From assembly GCA_026874595.1 (NCBI GenBank), contig CM049311.1:19524676-19588675 (forward strand): DNA of 64,000 bases. Direction: 5' to 3'. This document shows positions 27,001 to 38,165 of this stretch, piece after piece. This DNA comes from Sipunculus nudus (lineage: Eukaryota > Annelida > Sipuncula > Golfingiida > Sipunculidae). A program made the translations under genes and the position numbers. The notes below the pieces were generated by a model. The model worked only from the letters and a program-made list of their open reading frames with translations, did not search any database and was not told where the DNA came from. Position 1 is the first letter of the stretch. Every line of letters begins with the position of its first letter.

Positions 27001-28189
27001 ACGGATAAAGTTACTTACACATCCTGAGGAAGATATATATTTTATATGTATTTATGTATGTATATATATATATATATGTATAAATATATATTTGTGTGTG
27101 TATGCTCTATCATAATGTGATAAACTTGCTCTACAGGCAATGACTGTTCCAAATAGGTGGAGACGATACCCTGAGTCGGGGTAGAATCCCGTGTTAACAT
27201 AGGCTGTGTGAAGGATCGGGGCATTCAGTCTCATATATTCTCAGAGGAAGTTTTGTGTACCGAATACGGTTTAACAACCCTTCAGAGTCTGGACTGTTTA
27301 GTGCCTGTGCTGCATTGTGTGAAACAGTGACAGTTAATGTATTATTTCTAAGTCAAGCAGAAGATAATCATGGGTCATTCTGTAGAAGAATACTGGTAAG
27401 TTTAGTTACCTTACAAAAATATATGACACCGTTCTGTCTCAAGGTCTAAAACAGTTTGGCATGGCAGGAATCTGTATCCTGGTTTGCTAATCTGTACGCG
27501 AGAATCATTTATAAATAAACAGGAACATTCAATTTTACTTGTTTTTTTTTTCTTAATTTCACATTTAACAAGTTTAAAAATCAAGGAATCTGTTTTTTCA
27601 GTTAGTTCAAGGATAATACCGCAGAAAGTGGTATAAAAATATCTTGAACAAACATAACGCAGTATATTTCATGACATTTGTCATGGTGAAGACCATTTGT
27701 AATATTTCATTCAGCATCCGCACTAAAATAACTCGAATAACCCTCTTACAACTAGAGTAAGTAAACCATGATAATGATAACAACATTATTCTTCTGGATA
27801 TACTACGCTTATATAAAATTAATGTTGTAGTCTTGGGAATTTCTGGTAAATATTCAAATACCTATTTTTTTCTTTAAACCAATGGCCTTCGTTAATAAGG
27901 AATATGAAATTTAGAAATTAATACCAAAATTAACGGTTGAATATTTTAAGTTTCTTTCTGAGTTTTGATATTCGTACATCACTGTCGAGAAGACCACGAT
28001 CTCCTAGCGCTACTGAGTCGGGTTTACAATGAGTTCGAGGAGAATGGTCAGGCCTATCCTGGTTTGAAGAGTCTTTTGAAAATGAGGCTGGGAGCGATGT
28101 ACAAGCCGTCCGTGCTTTCTTGGTTGCTCTCATTTCGTGAGCGGCAGATGTCCTATGCGTCCCAACCCTTCGCACACAACTGATTATGT
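27001..28189. other. Non-coding region after the NACHT-LRR pseudogene
   Basis: Contains a short TA-rich microsatellite near 27058-27095 and AT-rich DNA. A few open frames of 60-80 codons are present (for example near 27930-28183 on both strands), but none shows a recognisable domain or splice context. Part may be further decayed LRR sequence. Confidence 0.4.
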
Positions 28190-28510
28190 GGTTGAAGGGT
28201 AGACCACAGGACTCAAACCCGGGACAGCGTAAGTTCGGATCTCATCCGAGGCAGTGAAATTTTTCATGGTCGGCCCCCACCAAGGGTGAGCATTCTGTTG
28301 ACTTAATGGGAAGTCAGTGCCCAACGGCCGTGTTTCACTAAAAAATCAGTGCACCTTTCGGGGTTCCTCGGTGGTATGACCCGGACGATTACGCACTCAG
28401 GGCCCGCAGGCGCAGTAGTCACCGGGCTTGGTTGACGCCTCGAAAAAAAACCGACTATGTGACTTTGCCATCGCTGGCGGGCTGTACGTTTAATAGCCTT
28501 TGTTACAATA
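28190..28510. repeat. Possible SINE-like or other dispersed repeat
   Basis: A GC-richer block containing 'CAAACCCGGGACAG', then 'AGTTCGGATCTCATCCGAGG', which loosely resembles a Pol III B box (GTTCGANTCC). A long conserved-looking tail ends in 'GGGCTTGGTTGACGCC' and an A-run. Base composition differs sharply from the flanks. The identification is tentative because the A box is not clear. Confidence 0.3.
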
Positions 28511-29501
28511 ACCACAGAGAAAAGAAGAAAAGAAAAAAAATAATCATAAAATGAAAAAAGCAGTGTTCACATGACATCAAACACACATTTGCATATCCAT
28601 GCCATCATCAAGTTATCAAGCAGGACACAACACCATAAGTTGTAACACAACAATAATACTTCATATTGCTCTTGTCTCATGTAAACACAATGACATCTCA
28701 CTGTTTCACCAGTACATTATGAATTATCATGAATTACATCATCACAGAATGTAAATCTACCACGTCTTTATGATCTGTGATATTAAGTGAGTTTGCCTAC
28801 AATTATTGTGGACATGAAAGATTCCACCAGAAACGTGACGATTCCCGCATATGAATGAACAAACCGGAAGAAAAACACATTTTAGTTCTGCCGCCAACCT
28901 CACACAATTTTTCAGGTAAAGTTCCACCCTGCGCAGACTAGGGCTCACAAATGTACGACTCTGCTGTTTAGGGATTGTCGGAGTCAAAATCTGACCCAAC
29001 AATACACCAGGGCTTCTAAATACACCTGCAGCGTAGGTATAAACGTAGTGGAATGGACAATGTAGTCCTTTAAATTCTGTTGGATAAGAGTTGTTTTTAG
29101 GAAAATTTACATAACCATGGATGATTCTGTGGTAGGGACTTTTCAAAATGAGTAATATTTTGTGAGCATGCGCAGGTGAAATGAGAACAGAAGGTTTTCC
29201 TTGAAATGTAGCAAATTTTGATTTTGAAGTTTGACCGTTGAAACAAGTACTGACCTATAGCCAACTACAAACTAAAGCCAACCATAAGATCAGATAAAAA
29301 CCTCTTCACCCACTCCCCATACATATTCTCTACAAATACAATGTTTCATACTAACGCCCAACTCCCGATCTCCTGCTCAATCCTTCCCCTCCTCCGCTTT
29401 ATCCACTACCTCCCCCGAAGTCCCCACCTCCTAGTTCTCCTGCGACGAGGTTTCACACTCCGATTCACCGTTTTATGACATCTCTCACTCCGGAGTAACA
29501 T

Positions 29502-29570
<69 letters not shown>

Positions 29571-30359
29571 GGATTGGTGTTTAGGCGATATTGTGAGAAA
29601 ACCGTCATCTTTTGTTTTATCAATCAATCTGTTACCTACGTAAACGTAGACTGAATTGAGCTTTCAGGAATAGATAAGCTCGATAAAAACCAAAAAGTAA
29701 CCCACTATCAAGGGTTCTAACCTCCTAGTCATATATCGACATCATACAATAAGGACGGTCGTTGCACTCAGAGATTATGAAAAAAGAACAGAGAAAGAGG
29801 ACGAATGTCACCCGATCACCCTGTACGAAGCCAAGTGACTGATGTACCTCATAATACGATGTATTCATAAACATCCGCCCGTGTGTTGTATTTCAATAAA
29901 AAGTACGGGAGATTATAAAACGCAGTCCATTATTATAACTCCATCTGACAAACACTAGCTGCTTTCTTCGGAGATCTTCCGTGTAAACTCTGCCTCAGTT
30001 CATCCAACGTTCATTGAGTGGTGTAAAACTAAAAACAGAGTGGAGAGAGAGAGAGAGGGAGAGAGAGAGAGACTTCTCAATTATTTACGAATTATATCTC
30101 TCCGGGGTCATCACTATTTTTTGTAGGATGCATGTACAGGTGTGCCAGTGTTCCTCTATTGAACAAAGTATTTCTTTAAACTTCAAATTATTATTTTTTA
30201 AAAAAATTATTGTTTTTGTTCGCTCTATCTGAGGCAAGACTTAGAGAGCGACTACTTACACCGAGGGAAAAAGTGTTAGGCTCATGAAAAAAGTCGAAAA
30301 AAATAGTTTCTTGCATCAGGTTGCATATCGTTAACTGAAATTGATCCCGTTTTTAACTC
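28511..30359. other. Non-coding DNA with microsatellites
   Basis: Holds a TA run at about 29506-29567 and a GA run at about 30042-30072. Moderately GC-rich stretches lie near 28860-29020 and 29380-29490. No gene was recognised. Open frames here are short and lack domain features. Confidence 0.5.
29506..29567. repeat. (TA)n microsatellite
   Basis: An uninterrupted TA run of about 60 bp, followed by 'GGGGGATTGGTG'. Confidence 0.97.
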
Positions 30360-31082
30360 AACTGACTAAAAGTCATCTGAGCTATAGCGATCACCCTTTG
30401 TCCGGCGTCCGTCTGGCCGTCCGGCCGTCCGTTAAGAGGGCACAAATCGTAACCGCTGGACCTGAAATCGTCTAACTTGACATCACGGGAGATCCATAAA
30501 AAAATCTCCTTGAAAACCTGAAATTAGGTCTCTGTTACCCATATTCTTTGAGCTATGGGTCTCGTAAGTACCCCCCGTCCCTAGAATAATAAAAAAATTG
30601 ATACAAAAACTTCAGTACCAGAATAACTACTGCCTTGATCATCATGATTTTTGGAATGAATATTGATAATTTGATCAAATTTGAAACACTAGTTGCTGTT
30701 CATCCAAAATTCTCGGAAATGTTTAAAACCTGGTGACCTTGACCTTCATCTTCAGAGTTAAATCTGCCGAAATACGAAATTATTGTCAACCTTATAACTT
30801 TTAAAATATTTATCATTTTGTCTTCAAATTTGGTACCACCATTGTTCCTACCAAGTTCTCGGACATGTTTGGAACCAGGTGACCTTGACCAGGATCTTCA
30901 AGATCAAATCGGCCGAATTGCAGTTATTGTCTTGTGAACAAGATAACTATTTGAGGGCTGCATATTATCCTCCGAAATTTTTAACACTAATTGTTCATCC
31001 CAAAATATAACAAAAATTTGAAACCCGATGACCTTGACCTTAATTTTTAAGGTCAAATCTGCCGAAATATGAAATTCTTGCG
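30360..31082. repeat. Mollusc-type dispersed repeat
   Basis: Starts near 'GAGCTATAGCGATCACCCTT', followed by 'GTCCGTCTGGCCGTCCGGCC'. Several diverged blocks around 'GGTGACCTTGACC' and 'TCTGCCGAAAT' follow (about 30730, 30880 and 31028). The style is common in bivalve genomes as non-coding dispersed repeats. It runs directly into a duplicated piece of the retroelement's reverse transcriptase. Confidence 0.6.
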
Positions 31083-31194
31083 AAACGGGCCGGGAAACTC
31101 AGATTAGTACATAACTTGTCGTACATAAATAATTTTGTTGAAATTCTAAAATTTTCACAGGAAGGTATTGACACTGTAGCCAAACAAATAAGGT
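31083..31194 (+). repeat. Misplaced duplicate of an RT segment
   Basis: This 112-bp segment matches 32140-32251 at all but about one position (T versus C in 'AAATTCTAAAATT' and 'AAATTCCAAAATT'). The second copy is in its proper place in the RT frame, starting at 'AKRAGKLRLVHNLSYINN'-type sequence. The first is fused to the start of the gag-like frame. It looks like a rearrangement or template switch within the element. Confidence 0.9.
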
Positions 31195-31814
31195 ACGTCC
31201 CAGAACAATTTCAACCTTCCGGTCCTGAGCTAATTCAGTCCACAGCCGGTCAGGCTCAGGAGGAGTATCGTATTATCGCAGACTCCTTATCGAGAACACG
31301 TCTTCCAGTTCAGCTGAGATTACATGATTCAGGTACTGTAAAACGCGGGCTTCAGCCCCTATGCAATATCATAAAACGTTCAGCCAGTTACACTGAAACT
31401 ATCCTAAAGTCATTATGTCACATGCAGGCTGATCATGTCACAGAGAAGGATCTGATGGACATGTATAAGTGTGCTTTTGCTGAAATAAAATTCTTGCAAG
31501 AAGAATACACCAATATACTTGTACAAGGCAGATTTGGGGATAGTACAGCCACAATCTTCAGAGAGCTGCAAAGAAACACTAGTGCATTCTCGTCAGAACA
31601 ACTTTCTTATTTACGCCCGGCCATAGAGCTTGCTTCCGCCGCTGCAGTCCAAACTCAAGAGGTACAACGAACCGTGCCAGTGGATTCAGAAATAGAGGCC
31701 GTGGACGCGGAAAATACCGGGGCTCGCAAGCAAACAGGGACACGTTTCACCAATTTTCTCGTGATGTTCCATTTCATCGCACTGATGACAGACCAAGACA
31801 AAACCCATGAATGA
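31116..31814 (+). CDS. Gag-like frame of the DIRS-like element, fused to an RT fragment
   Basis: A frame of 232 codons. About the first 27 residues (ending 'TVAKQIRY') come from the duplicated RT segment. The rest is helical, with 'PAGPELIQ'-like and 'FGDSTATIFRELQRN' stretches and no zinc knuckle. Position ahead of RT and composition suggest gag, but no diagnostic motif was recognised. The ATG lies in the RT fragment, so the true gag start is missing or unknown. Confidence 0.5.
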   Translation: MSYINNFVEILKFSQEGIDTVAKQIRYVPEQFQPSGPELIQSTAGQAQEEYRIIADSLSRTRLPVQLRLHDSGTVKRGLQPLCNIIKRSASYTETILKSLCHMQADHVTEKDLMDMYKCAFAEIKFLQEEYTNILVQGRFGDSTATIFRELQRNTSAFSSEQLSYLRPAIELASAAAVQTQEVQRTVPVDSEIEAVDAENTGARKQTGTRFTNFLVMFHFIALMTDQDKTHE

Positions 31815-31903
31815 ACTATTTCAGTTGAACTTTGTCTGTTTTATGATGATAAGCTATATTGTTCATATATGAGATATGATATGTTTTAATTACATGAATA
31901 TTC

Positions 31904-32758
31904 TTGCATGGCGCCGTATTGGCGCCTCAGAACAAGTACTTAATTGATTGGGTTAAAAATGGTGTACCTATACAGTTTAAATTGACGCCGAATAGTTTTC
32001 AGCTTCCTAATCCAACATTTACTGTTTCTCAGAAAGATTTCATTAGAACCGAAATCAAAGAACTGCTCACTAAAAATTTCATAAGAAGGTGGACAGAATC
32101 CAATAAACCACATTGTGTGTCTCCGTTGAAAGTTGTGCCGAAACGGGCCGGGAAACTCAGATTAGTACATAACTTGTCGTACATAAATAATTTTGTTGAA
32201 ATTCCAAAATTTTCACAGGAAGGTATTGACACTGTAGCCAAACAAATAAGGTACAAAGATTATATGGTTACAATTGATTTAAAAGACGGATTTTACCATG
32301 TACCAGTAAGGCAGACATGTCAAAGGTACCTGGGTTTTCAGTTTGAGGGGACTTACTATGTATTTACAGTGTGTCCATTTGGACTGAAATGCAGCCCGTA
32401 CTACTTTAATAAGATACTCAGGCCTGTTGTTCAGTACTTGCGTGAGCAAGGGTTAAGACTTTTGCTGTACGTTGATGATTGGATATTGCTTGCTAGCCAT
32501 TCTTGCATTACTCACGATAAGTCGAATAGAAAGCAATATTTAGGATTTATTGTGGTTACAGACAGTGAGCAAGGGTGTCCTTGGATTAAAGTTACAAAGG
32601 AACGGATAAGAAAGCTTAAGAAGGCAGTAAAACGGGCCTTAACGTCTGAACACTGTACTGCGAGACAATTAGCTAAGATAGCCGGTCAGTGTGTTTTAAT
32701 GACAAAAGCGGTAGTTCACGCAAAGGTGTTGTTACGGAATACCTACAAGGCTTATTAA
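31904..32758 (+). CDS. Reverse transcriptase of the DIRS-like element
   Basis: Shows RT motifs in order: 'SPLKVVPKRAGKLRLVHNL', 'TIDLKDGFYHVPV' (catalytic Asp), 'CPFGLKCSPYYFNKIL', and 'LLLYVDDWILLA' with the YVDD box. Between YVDD and 'KQYLGFIVV' only about 20 residues remain, fewer than family members normally have, so a piece is deleted. The frame ends early at TAA (32758) because of a frameshift. The other frame continues with 'LIKSRKTWDDILIFDKN'. The protein is non-functional as it stands. Confidence 0.88.
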   Translation: MHGAVLAPQNKYLIDWVKNGVPIQFKLTPNSFQLPNPTFTVSQKDFIRTEIKELLTKNFIRRWTESNKPHCVSPLKVVPKRAGKLRLVHNLSYINNFVEIPKFSQEGIDTVAKQIRYKDYMVTIDLKDGFYHVPVRQTCQRYLGFQFEGTYYVFTVCPFGLKCSPYYFNKILRPVVQYLREQGLRLLLYVDDWILLASHSCITHDKSNRKQYLGFIVVTDSEQGCPWIKVTKERIRKLKKAVKRALTSEHCTARQLAKIAGQCVLMTKAVVHAKVLLRNTYKAY

Positions 32759-32759
32759 G

Positions 32760-33701
32760 TCGCGAAAAACATGGGATGATATCTTAATATTTGATAAGAA
32801 TGTGCTTGATGATCTTCAGTGGTGGAATTCTGCTTTGGACACTTGGAACGGTGCACAAATTAAACTAACTAGCATATCTGCCTAGATTAAAACAGATGCC
32901 TCATCATATGGTTGGGGTGCCGTGCTTGATTCACAAGAGGCATCAGGACTAAGGAATGCCATAATCGCCCAAAAGCCATCAAACTATCGGGAACTTCTCG
33001 CCATTCTGATGGTTATAAAATCCTTTGCTCCTCAGCTGCGGGGACAAGTAGTGCAGGTGTTGACAGACAATGTGTCCAGCGTGGCTTATATAAACAATAT
33101 GGGAGGCCCCAGTGTGGAGCTGAGCGCCTTTGCCACTACCATATGGGTCACTTGCCAAGATTTCGACATACACCTTCAAGCCAAACATATCGCCGGGGTC
33201 CTCAATCGGAGAGCAGACCGACTCAGCAGGCGAGAGTCACCATACGAATGGAAGCTCCATCCGGAGCTCTTCAAATGGCTCGACCGGTTATCGGGGCCAC
33301 ACACTATACAACGATTTGCGTCTATAACATCCGCTCAATTTCCCCGCTACAACTCGCTGTGGCTCGACCCTTTCACAGCTGGAATCGATGCCTTGGCTCA
33401 GCAAGATTGGCAAAAACATAACAACTTTGTGAACGCTCCATTTTTTCTGCTACCAAAGGTACTGAAGGTCATTCGAGAGCAACGGGCCGTGGCCACAATA
33501 CTGGCTCCACACTGGCCAGCCCAGCCGTGGTATCAGACTCTGCAAAAATTGACAGTGGCAGAGCCGATTTCACTTCCTCGTTCGCAAAGGACAGTTGTCA
33601 AATGGGGCAGCCGCCCAGAACCCATGAAAAACAATGCCTGGTGGATTTTAGCTTGGCGGATTTGTGGCGACAGAGGTAAGCCAAAAAAGGGTGGTCTATA
33701 G
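32760..33701 (+). CDS. RNase H region of the DIRS-like element
   Basis: After an in-frame TAG at about 32885 the frame reads 'IKTDASSYGWGAVLDS' (first catalytic Asp), 'NYRELLAILMVI' (Glu), 'LTDNVSSVAYIN' (Asp) and 'HIAGVLNRRADRLSR', the usual RNase H pattern of DIRS and gypsy-like elements. The C-terminal part has 'SLWLDPFTAGIDALAQQDW', the W/F-rich connector typical of this group. The listed ATG at 32922 lies inside the domain and is not a true start. Confidence 0.85.
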
Positions 33702-34678
33702 AAGCCCAACGTCGGACTCTTTCATGTTGGGCGAAAGGTACTTTAACTTCATATGAAGGACAGCTGAAAAAGCTTATTGAGTTTTGTCAATCCGAAGATA
33801 TTATGTTTCCGCCAAGTGACAGGAAATATATCGCTGAATTTTTGTGTATAATTGCTAAAAGTTCTCCCCGACCTAGGTCCATGCTGCGCAGTGCGTATAC
33901 AGCTCTATCATGGCTATATCAAGCGCTTGGTGAAATTAATCCGGTTGCTGATAAAGACGTTCAGCTGGTGCTATCAGGTTTGATTAAAACCGGAACATGG
34001 TTACCGCGAGTCAAAACTCCAGTCCTACCTGTCCATCCTTTTAACCAGCTGTTTCGGGAATGGCCGGTCAATGAACTGCTCAGCATAAAATGTCTACGCT
34101 TGAAAGTCATTACCCTTTTGGCTTTTGTAATGATGTTGAGGCCATCAGACGTAGCTCCACACGCAAATGTTTTTAATCCTTTCACTTGCATGTTTACAAA
34201 CCTGGTGCTTACTACTGATCATATGCGTTTTCAGGAAGATGGTTCAATGACATTGGTTTTGCATTGTATTAAAAACGACTATCAAAGAGAAGGGTTTGAG
34301 GTTCATGTAGTTCCGACAACAGACAAAATGCTTGATCCTGTCAGTGCTTTACGGGTTTATATACAAAGGACTGATAACATAAGGCCTCGCGATTCAAGGC
34401 CACCTTTTCTTACCCTCCGCAGGCCATACAAGGCCATTACCAGTGACACAGTTGCAAAAATTTTATGTGAGGCAATAGATTTAGTTGGCTTAGGTAATAA
34501 AGGCTTTTCCGCCAAGTCTTTCAGACCATCTGGCACCACAGTGTCTGTGGTAACCGGAAATGAACCCGATACTGTTAGGCAAATAGGGCGATGGAAGTCC
34601 CGTAAAGTGTTTGAAGCTCACTATGTTCATTCAAAAGCAGATGTATCTTTTTCTGATAAGTTACTGAATTATCTTTGA
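33702..34678 (+). CDS. Tyrosine recombinase of the DIRS-like element
   Basis: This frame is open from about 33700 (no Met until 33803), so the enzyme was probably made after a frameshift from RNase H. Core-binding part: 'CWAKGTLTSYEGQLKKLIEF' and 'SAYTALSWLYQAL'. Catalytic part: 'FVMMLRPSDVAP' (first Arg), 'CIKNDYQREG' (Lys), 'AKSFRPSGTTVS' (Arg, with Lys where His is usual), 'IGRWKS' (Trp in the His/Trp position) and 'FEAHYVHS' (nucleophile Tyr). It would insert circular element DNA without target duplication. Confidence 0.87.
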
Positions 34679-34730
34679 CATTCGGGTCTTTTTCCGTTCG
34701 TAACGTTATTTAATTTTATACTCTTTAAAT

Positions 34731-35013
34731 AAGGCTTTACCAATTTTATGAAAATGTTATGAAGTTGTGACAAAAAATTATTAAAATTGGAGTCACGCGA
34801 GAAACGTTTTAATTAATTCTCTTTGGCGTCACCTGATGTTTGCGGTTGCGCGATCTGTTTTCGTCTCGTGGTGCAAGATTAAGTTTTATATTGATGTAAT
34901 TACTATTTTGAGATGGATATTGATGTATAAGGGTGAATTGCACTATGATGACGAAAAAAGGCTTTACCAATTTTATGAAAATGTTTTGAAGTTGTGACAA
35001 AAAATTATTAAAA
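34731..35013 (+). repeat. Split direct repeat at the 3' end of the DIRS-like element
   Basis: Two 56-bp copies, 34731-34786 and 34958-35013, start 'AAGGCTTTACCAATTTTATG' and end 'AAATTATTAAAA'. They differ at one position. Paired internal and terminal repeats are the replication signals of tyrosine-recombinase retroelements. No matching 5' partner was found, so the assignment is partial. Confidence 0.75.
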
Positions 35014-35445
35014 CGCATTCCCGTACTCATGGGCACAGTGGAGTACCTCGGGGGGCAGATAGCGGTCCGCCCCAGGCGGCAAATGTTGGGGGCTGCATTT
35101 CGGTGAATTATTATAATGAAGTGGCATGAGGTGTTTCTCGAAAAGTACAATTTTTTTTCAAGATTGGTGAGAAAAATTTAAATGTTTGGTGTATTTTGGC
35201 TGTGTGTTCCATTTCATGTATTTCAGGAATTATAAACTGGGTGGAACCAACCAAATGATTTTCGAATGATCTCCGTAAAGGCAAACTATACGCAAGAAGA
35301 AATACAAATATGTTGTTGTTAATTATTGGGTCAGCGGTCTTGCAATGTCATAACGCCATCGATAAATCTGACCAGTCATGCAAAAGCGTGCATTTCAGGG
35401 CCGTCTATACGTTTATAGAAAAGCCTATATGGGGAAACTAACCAG

Positions 35446-35555
35446 GGAAAACCCTTCCAGAAGACCAATGGCCCTTGATGGTTTGGGTTGGGTATTGTGC
35501 GGAAAACCCTTCCAGAAGACCAATGGCCCTTGATGGTTTGGGTTGGGTATTGTGC
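35446..35555. repeat. Perfect 55-bp tandem duplication
   Basis: Units 35446-35500 and 35501-35555 are identical, each starting 'GGAAAACCCTTCCAGAAGAC' and ending 'GGGTATTGTGC'. The identity implies a very recent duplication. No coding context was recognised. Confidence 0.95.
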
Positions 35556-35741
35556 GGAATATATTTTGACGAATTCTCTTGAATAAAAATTCAATGATAT
35601 TTTTTAAACAGCCAGAAACAACCTGAAATGCCTTTTTCTGTGATTCCCTATATACTCTTAAAACAATCTCGTTCAGTATATACGTACCAAATATCAGTGT
35701 TACTTTAAAGACTTCTAAACTGGAAAAGTTGCGGATCCAGA

Positions 35742-35998
35742 GGGGTCGCCTGCGGCGCATTACCCCCCCCCCCCCCCCACGCCAAGTTGAGCTCAAATCA
35801 TCTCTAATTTTATCTATTTATTTTCCCATTTATTCTTAATTAGCTTTTTTTCAGCTTTCCTTTTTATTCCCAAGCAATTTATTCGACCAAAATGTCCCCT
35901 CTACATTGTGTATTTTAAAAAAAAATTCCAATACCCTCGCCCATGAAATAAAATTAATTACATAAAATTTACTTTAAGGAAAACTGGGTGAAATAAAA

Positions 35999-36040
<42 letters not shown>

Positions 36041-36152
36041 ACAAACCAAAATTTAAGAACTTAAGATATTAATAATTACCATTTCCCGCTTACTCAATAT
36101 TTTCGAACACCCCCCCCCCCCCCCCCCGTTCTCTAATTTCTGAATCCACCAA
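35742..36152. mobile_element. C-rich non-autonomous element, second copy
   Basis: Starts 'TGCGGATCCAGAGGGG' and ends 'ATTTCTGAATCCACCAATGC', roughly inverted ends of the form 'GCGGATCCAGAA'. C-runs lie near 35763 and 36109 and a TA run at about 36003-36038. Internal blocks match the element at 26362-26862. It has no protein frame and resembles a MITE of unknown class. Confidence 0.6.
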
Positions 36153-38165
36153 TGCAGATATATTTCCCCTGTACTGTTACTTACAATCTAATGATCCACT
36201 ACCTACAAACGATTGTTGTATGTTGTTACAAATCATTTCAAGTTAATATATGATATATATATTTCAATTATATCATTACTGGAAATATCTAATACTTTAT
36301 TTAATAACAAAAATCATAAGTCCATAGATAAACTTCGCAAAGTGCAGAAACATAATCACTTATTCTAAAATTAAATTTATGTAGCCTTGGACTAAATTAT
36401 TCTTTTAGCTTTGAGGATACTGAAGTTAAACAAAAAGTCACAGCTTATCCAAACACTGGATTTTTCATCTGAAAACATTAAACATGCACTGCCTACATAT
36501 AGCTCATCGAATTACGCGTTTTGAGAAAAGACTAAAGTATAAGAGCTTTGCTTGCTGCAGCACGATGCATATCACAGCGCACTATTAGGTGTAGCTGCTG
36601 TCATATACGCTAACAAGAGGTGGACTTATAGAAGTGACAAGATATTTATATGCGTTGAGAATTGAATAACCCTCACAAAATGAAGTTTTTTTTTCATGTT
36701 GAGTTTAAGCTTATTATATATTGTGTTAACTTACAACATTATATGTGTGTCCTGCTGTGTATTTTTTTCTAGTTACAAATTATTCTTTATGGATTTATAT
36801 AAGCAAAGAGATGACTGGTTCTTTATAATGTGTGGTGAAGGAATTCCCCTCACAATCGATTATTTTGGATTATAATCATGCGTAGCAGATCACGTTCTAA
36901 TTTCTTTAAGATAATTCTCTTGGTGGAATATCCTTTGAATTGAAACTAGAAATCTGCATTCAGAGGAATGCAAGCCTCCGCCATGGGGTTCCCTGTTGTA
37001 GAATGCTTCAAAAACATGTTTCCATTCACTTACTCGGCCCATTTTCTCAGGTTCATTTATGCATAAATGACTTCAGGTTTGTGAATATTCCTTGATGATG
37101 TTCCTGAATCCGGATGTTTTAGGCCTTCGTCTAAACCTAATCAATTCTTCATTAGCCAATATCCGAAATGCCCTGAAAATGGTATGAGATTCCGTTGATG
37201 ATCCCTTGAGTTATGCTAATTTGAAGATTTAGAGATAACCTTTTTTTTAATTCAAATTTAATTTGAATAAGTAAATGATCCAATAAGTGTTTTTATACTT
37301 AAGTGAATTAATATGGTTCCCTTGAATTACGAAATGTGCTTTACCTAACCGGGCGAATACCAAAATTGAGAGCAAACAGTGTTTGGCTCTTGAAATAACC
37401 TTAATAATTTCACGCCTTGAGGTACACGTCTTATATTTTATTGAAATCGACCCCGTTGATTATCTTTATCACGATAGTTTTCAGTGTAGTCTATATATAA
37501 TTATAAATAAATCATTGTCATTATGAGTAAATTAATAACATCAGCCCTTTCTTAAAAATTGACTTTACAATTATTTAACGATTGACATGATTGAGATTAA
37601 TAGAGCGAGGTTAAAATTTCAATCAATTGTTAATCCCTTCTTTTAACCAAATTTGGTAACAGCCGGAAAGGGCCTTTTCATATAAGCAGTGTTTTACCGC
37701 CCGCCAAATTAATGCCACATGCGAATCTATACCGCATTCTGCATACCGCGTTCCGCTGCAGCAATCCGCATACCGCGCGCCGGTAAACGCCAGTTAAGGC
37801 TATTCCACAACATATTTTGATCACAGTTCACTTATCCAGAATGTCATACCAAGTATTATCGTGTTTTATTATTTTTAATTGGATATTTTTTATATGAAAG
37901 TTCTTGGACATTATAGTTGGTTAGTAATATGTAATTTTAAAATACCCCCTCTTCCGGTGGAGCACCGTTCATCCGAACACCTTTCTGTTTATCCGATAGC
38001 CCATTTTTCTGTGATTGAAACATTGCAGCTGAAATTATGACCGTTTATCATAATTTTGTTTACACGTGTAACGTTTGGCCATCTGAAAAAAATTATTGCA
38101 GAGATCATTGCATGTGTATTTACCGAATAATAAGTGACGACCAGCGTTAAAGCTTTAAACCTTTA
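36153..38165. other. Non-coding AT-rich region
   Basis: No gene, RNA or repeat array was recognised. A short CG-rich block near 37685-37795 repeats 'CGCATACCGCGTTCCGC'-like motifs. The rest is AT-rich with few open frames. Confidence 0.5.

Larger units (their letters stand above)
31083..35150 (+). mobile_element. Defective DIRS-like (tyrosine recombinase) retroelement
   Basis: In order it holds a gag-like frame, a reverse transcriptase, RNase H and a tyrosine recombinase, then a 3' region with a split direct repeat. Using a tyrosine recombinase instead of a DDE integrase places it in the DIRS/Ngaro/PAT order. Defects are a duplicated RT piece ahead of gag, a deletion after the RT active site, a frameshift near 32750, a TAG at about 32885 and a frameshift near 33700. 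No inverted terminal repeats were recognised, and both outer edges are approximate. Confidence 0.85.

Noticed and set aside
35376-35796. Minus-strand frame spanning the 55-bp duplication
   Set aside because: Its repeat is DNA-level (55 is not a multiple of 3) and the start lies in a C-rich element.
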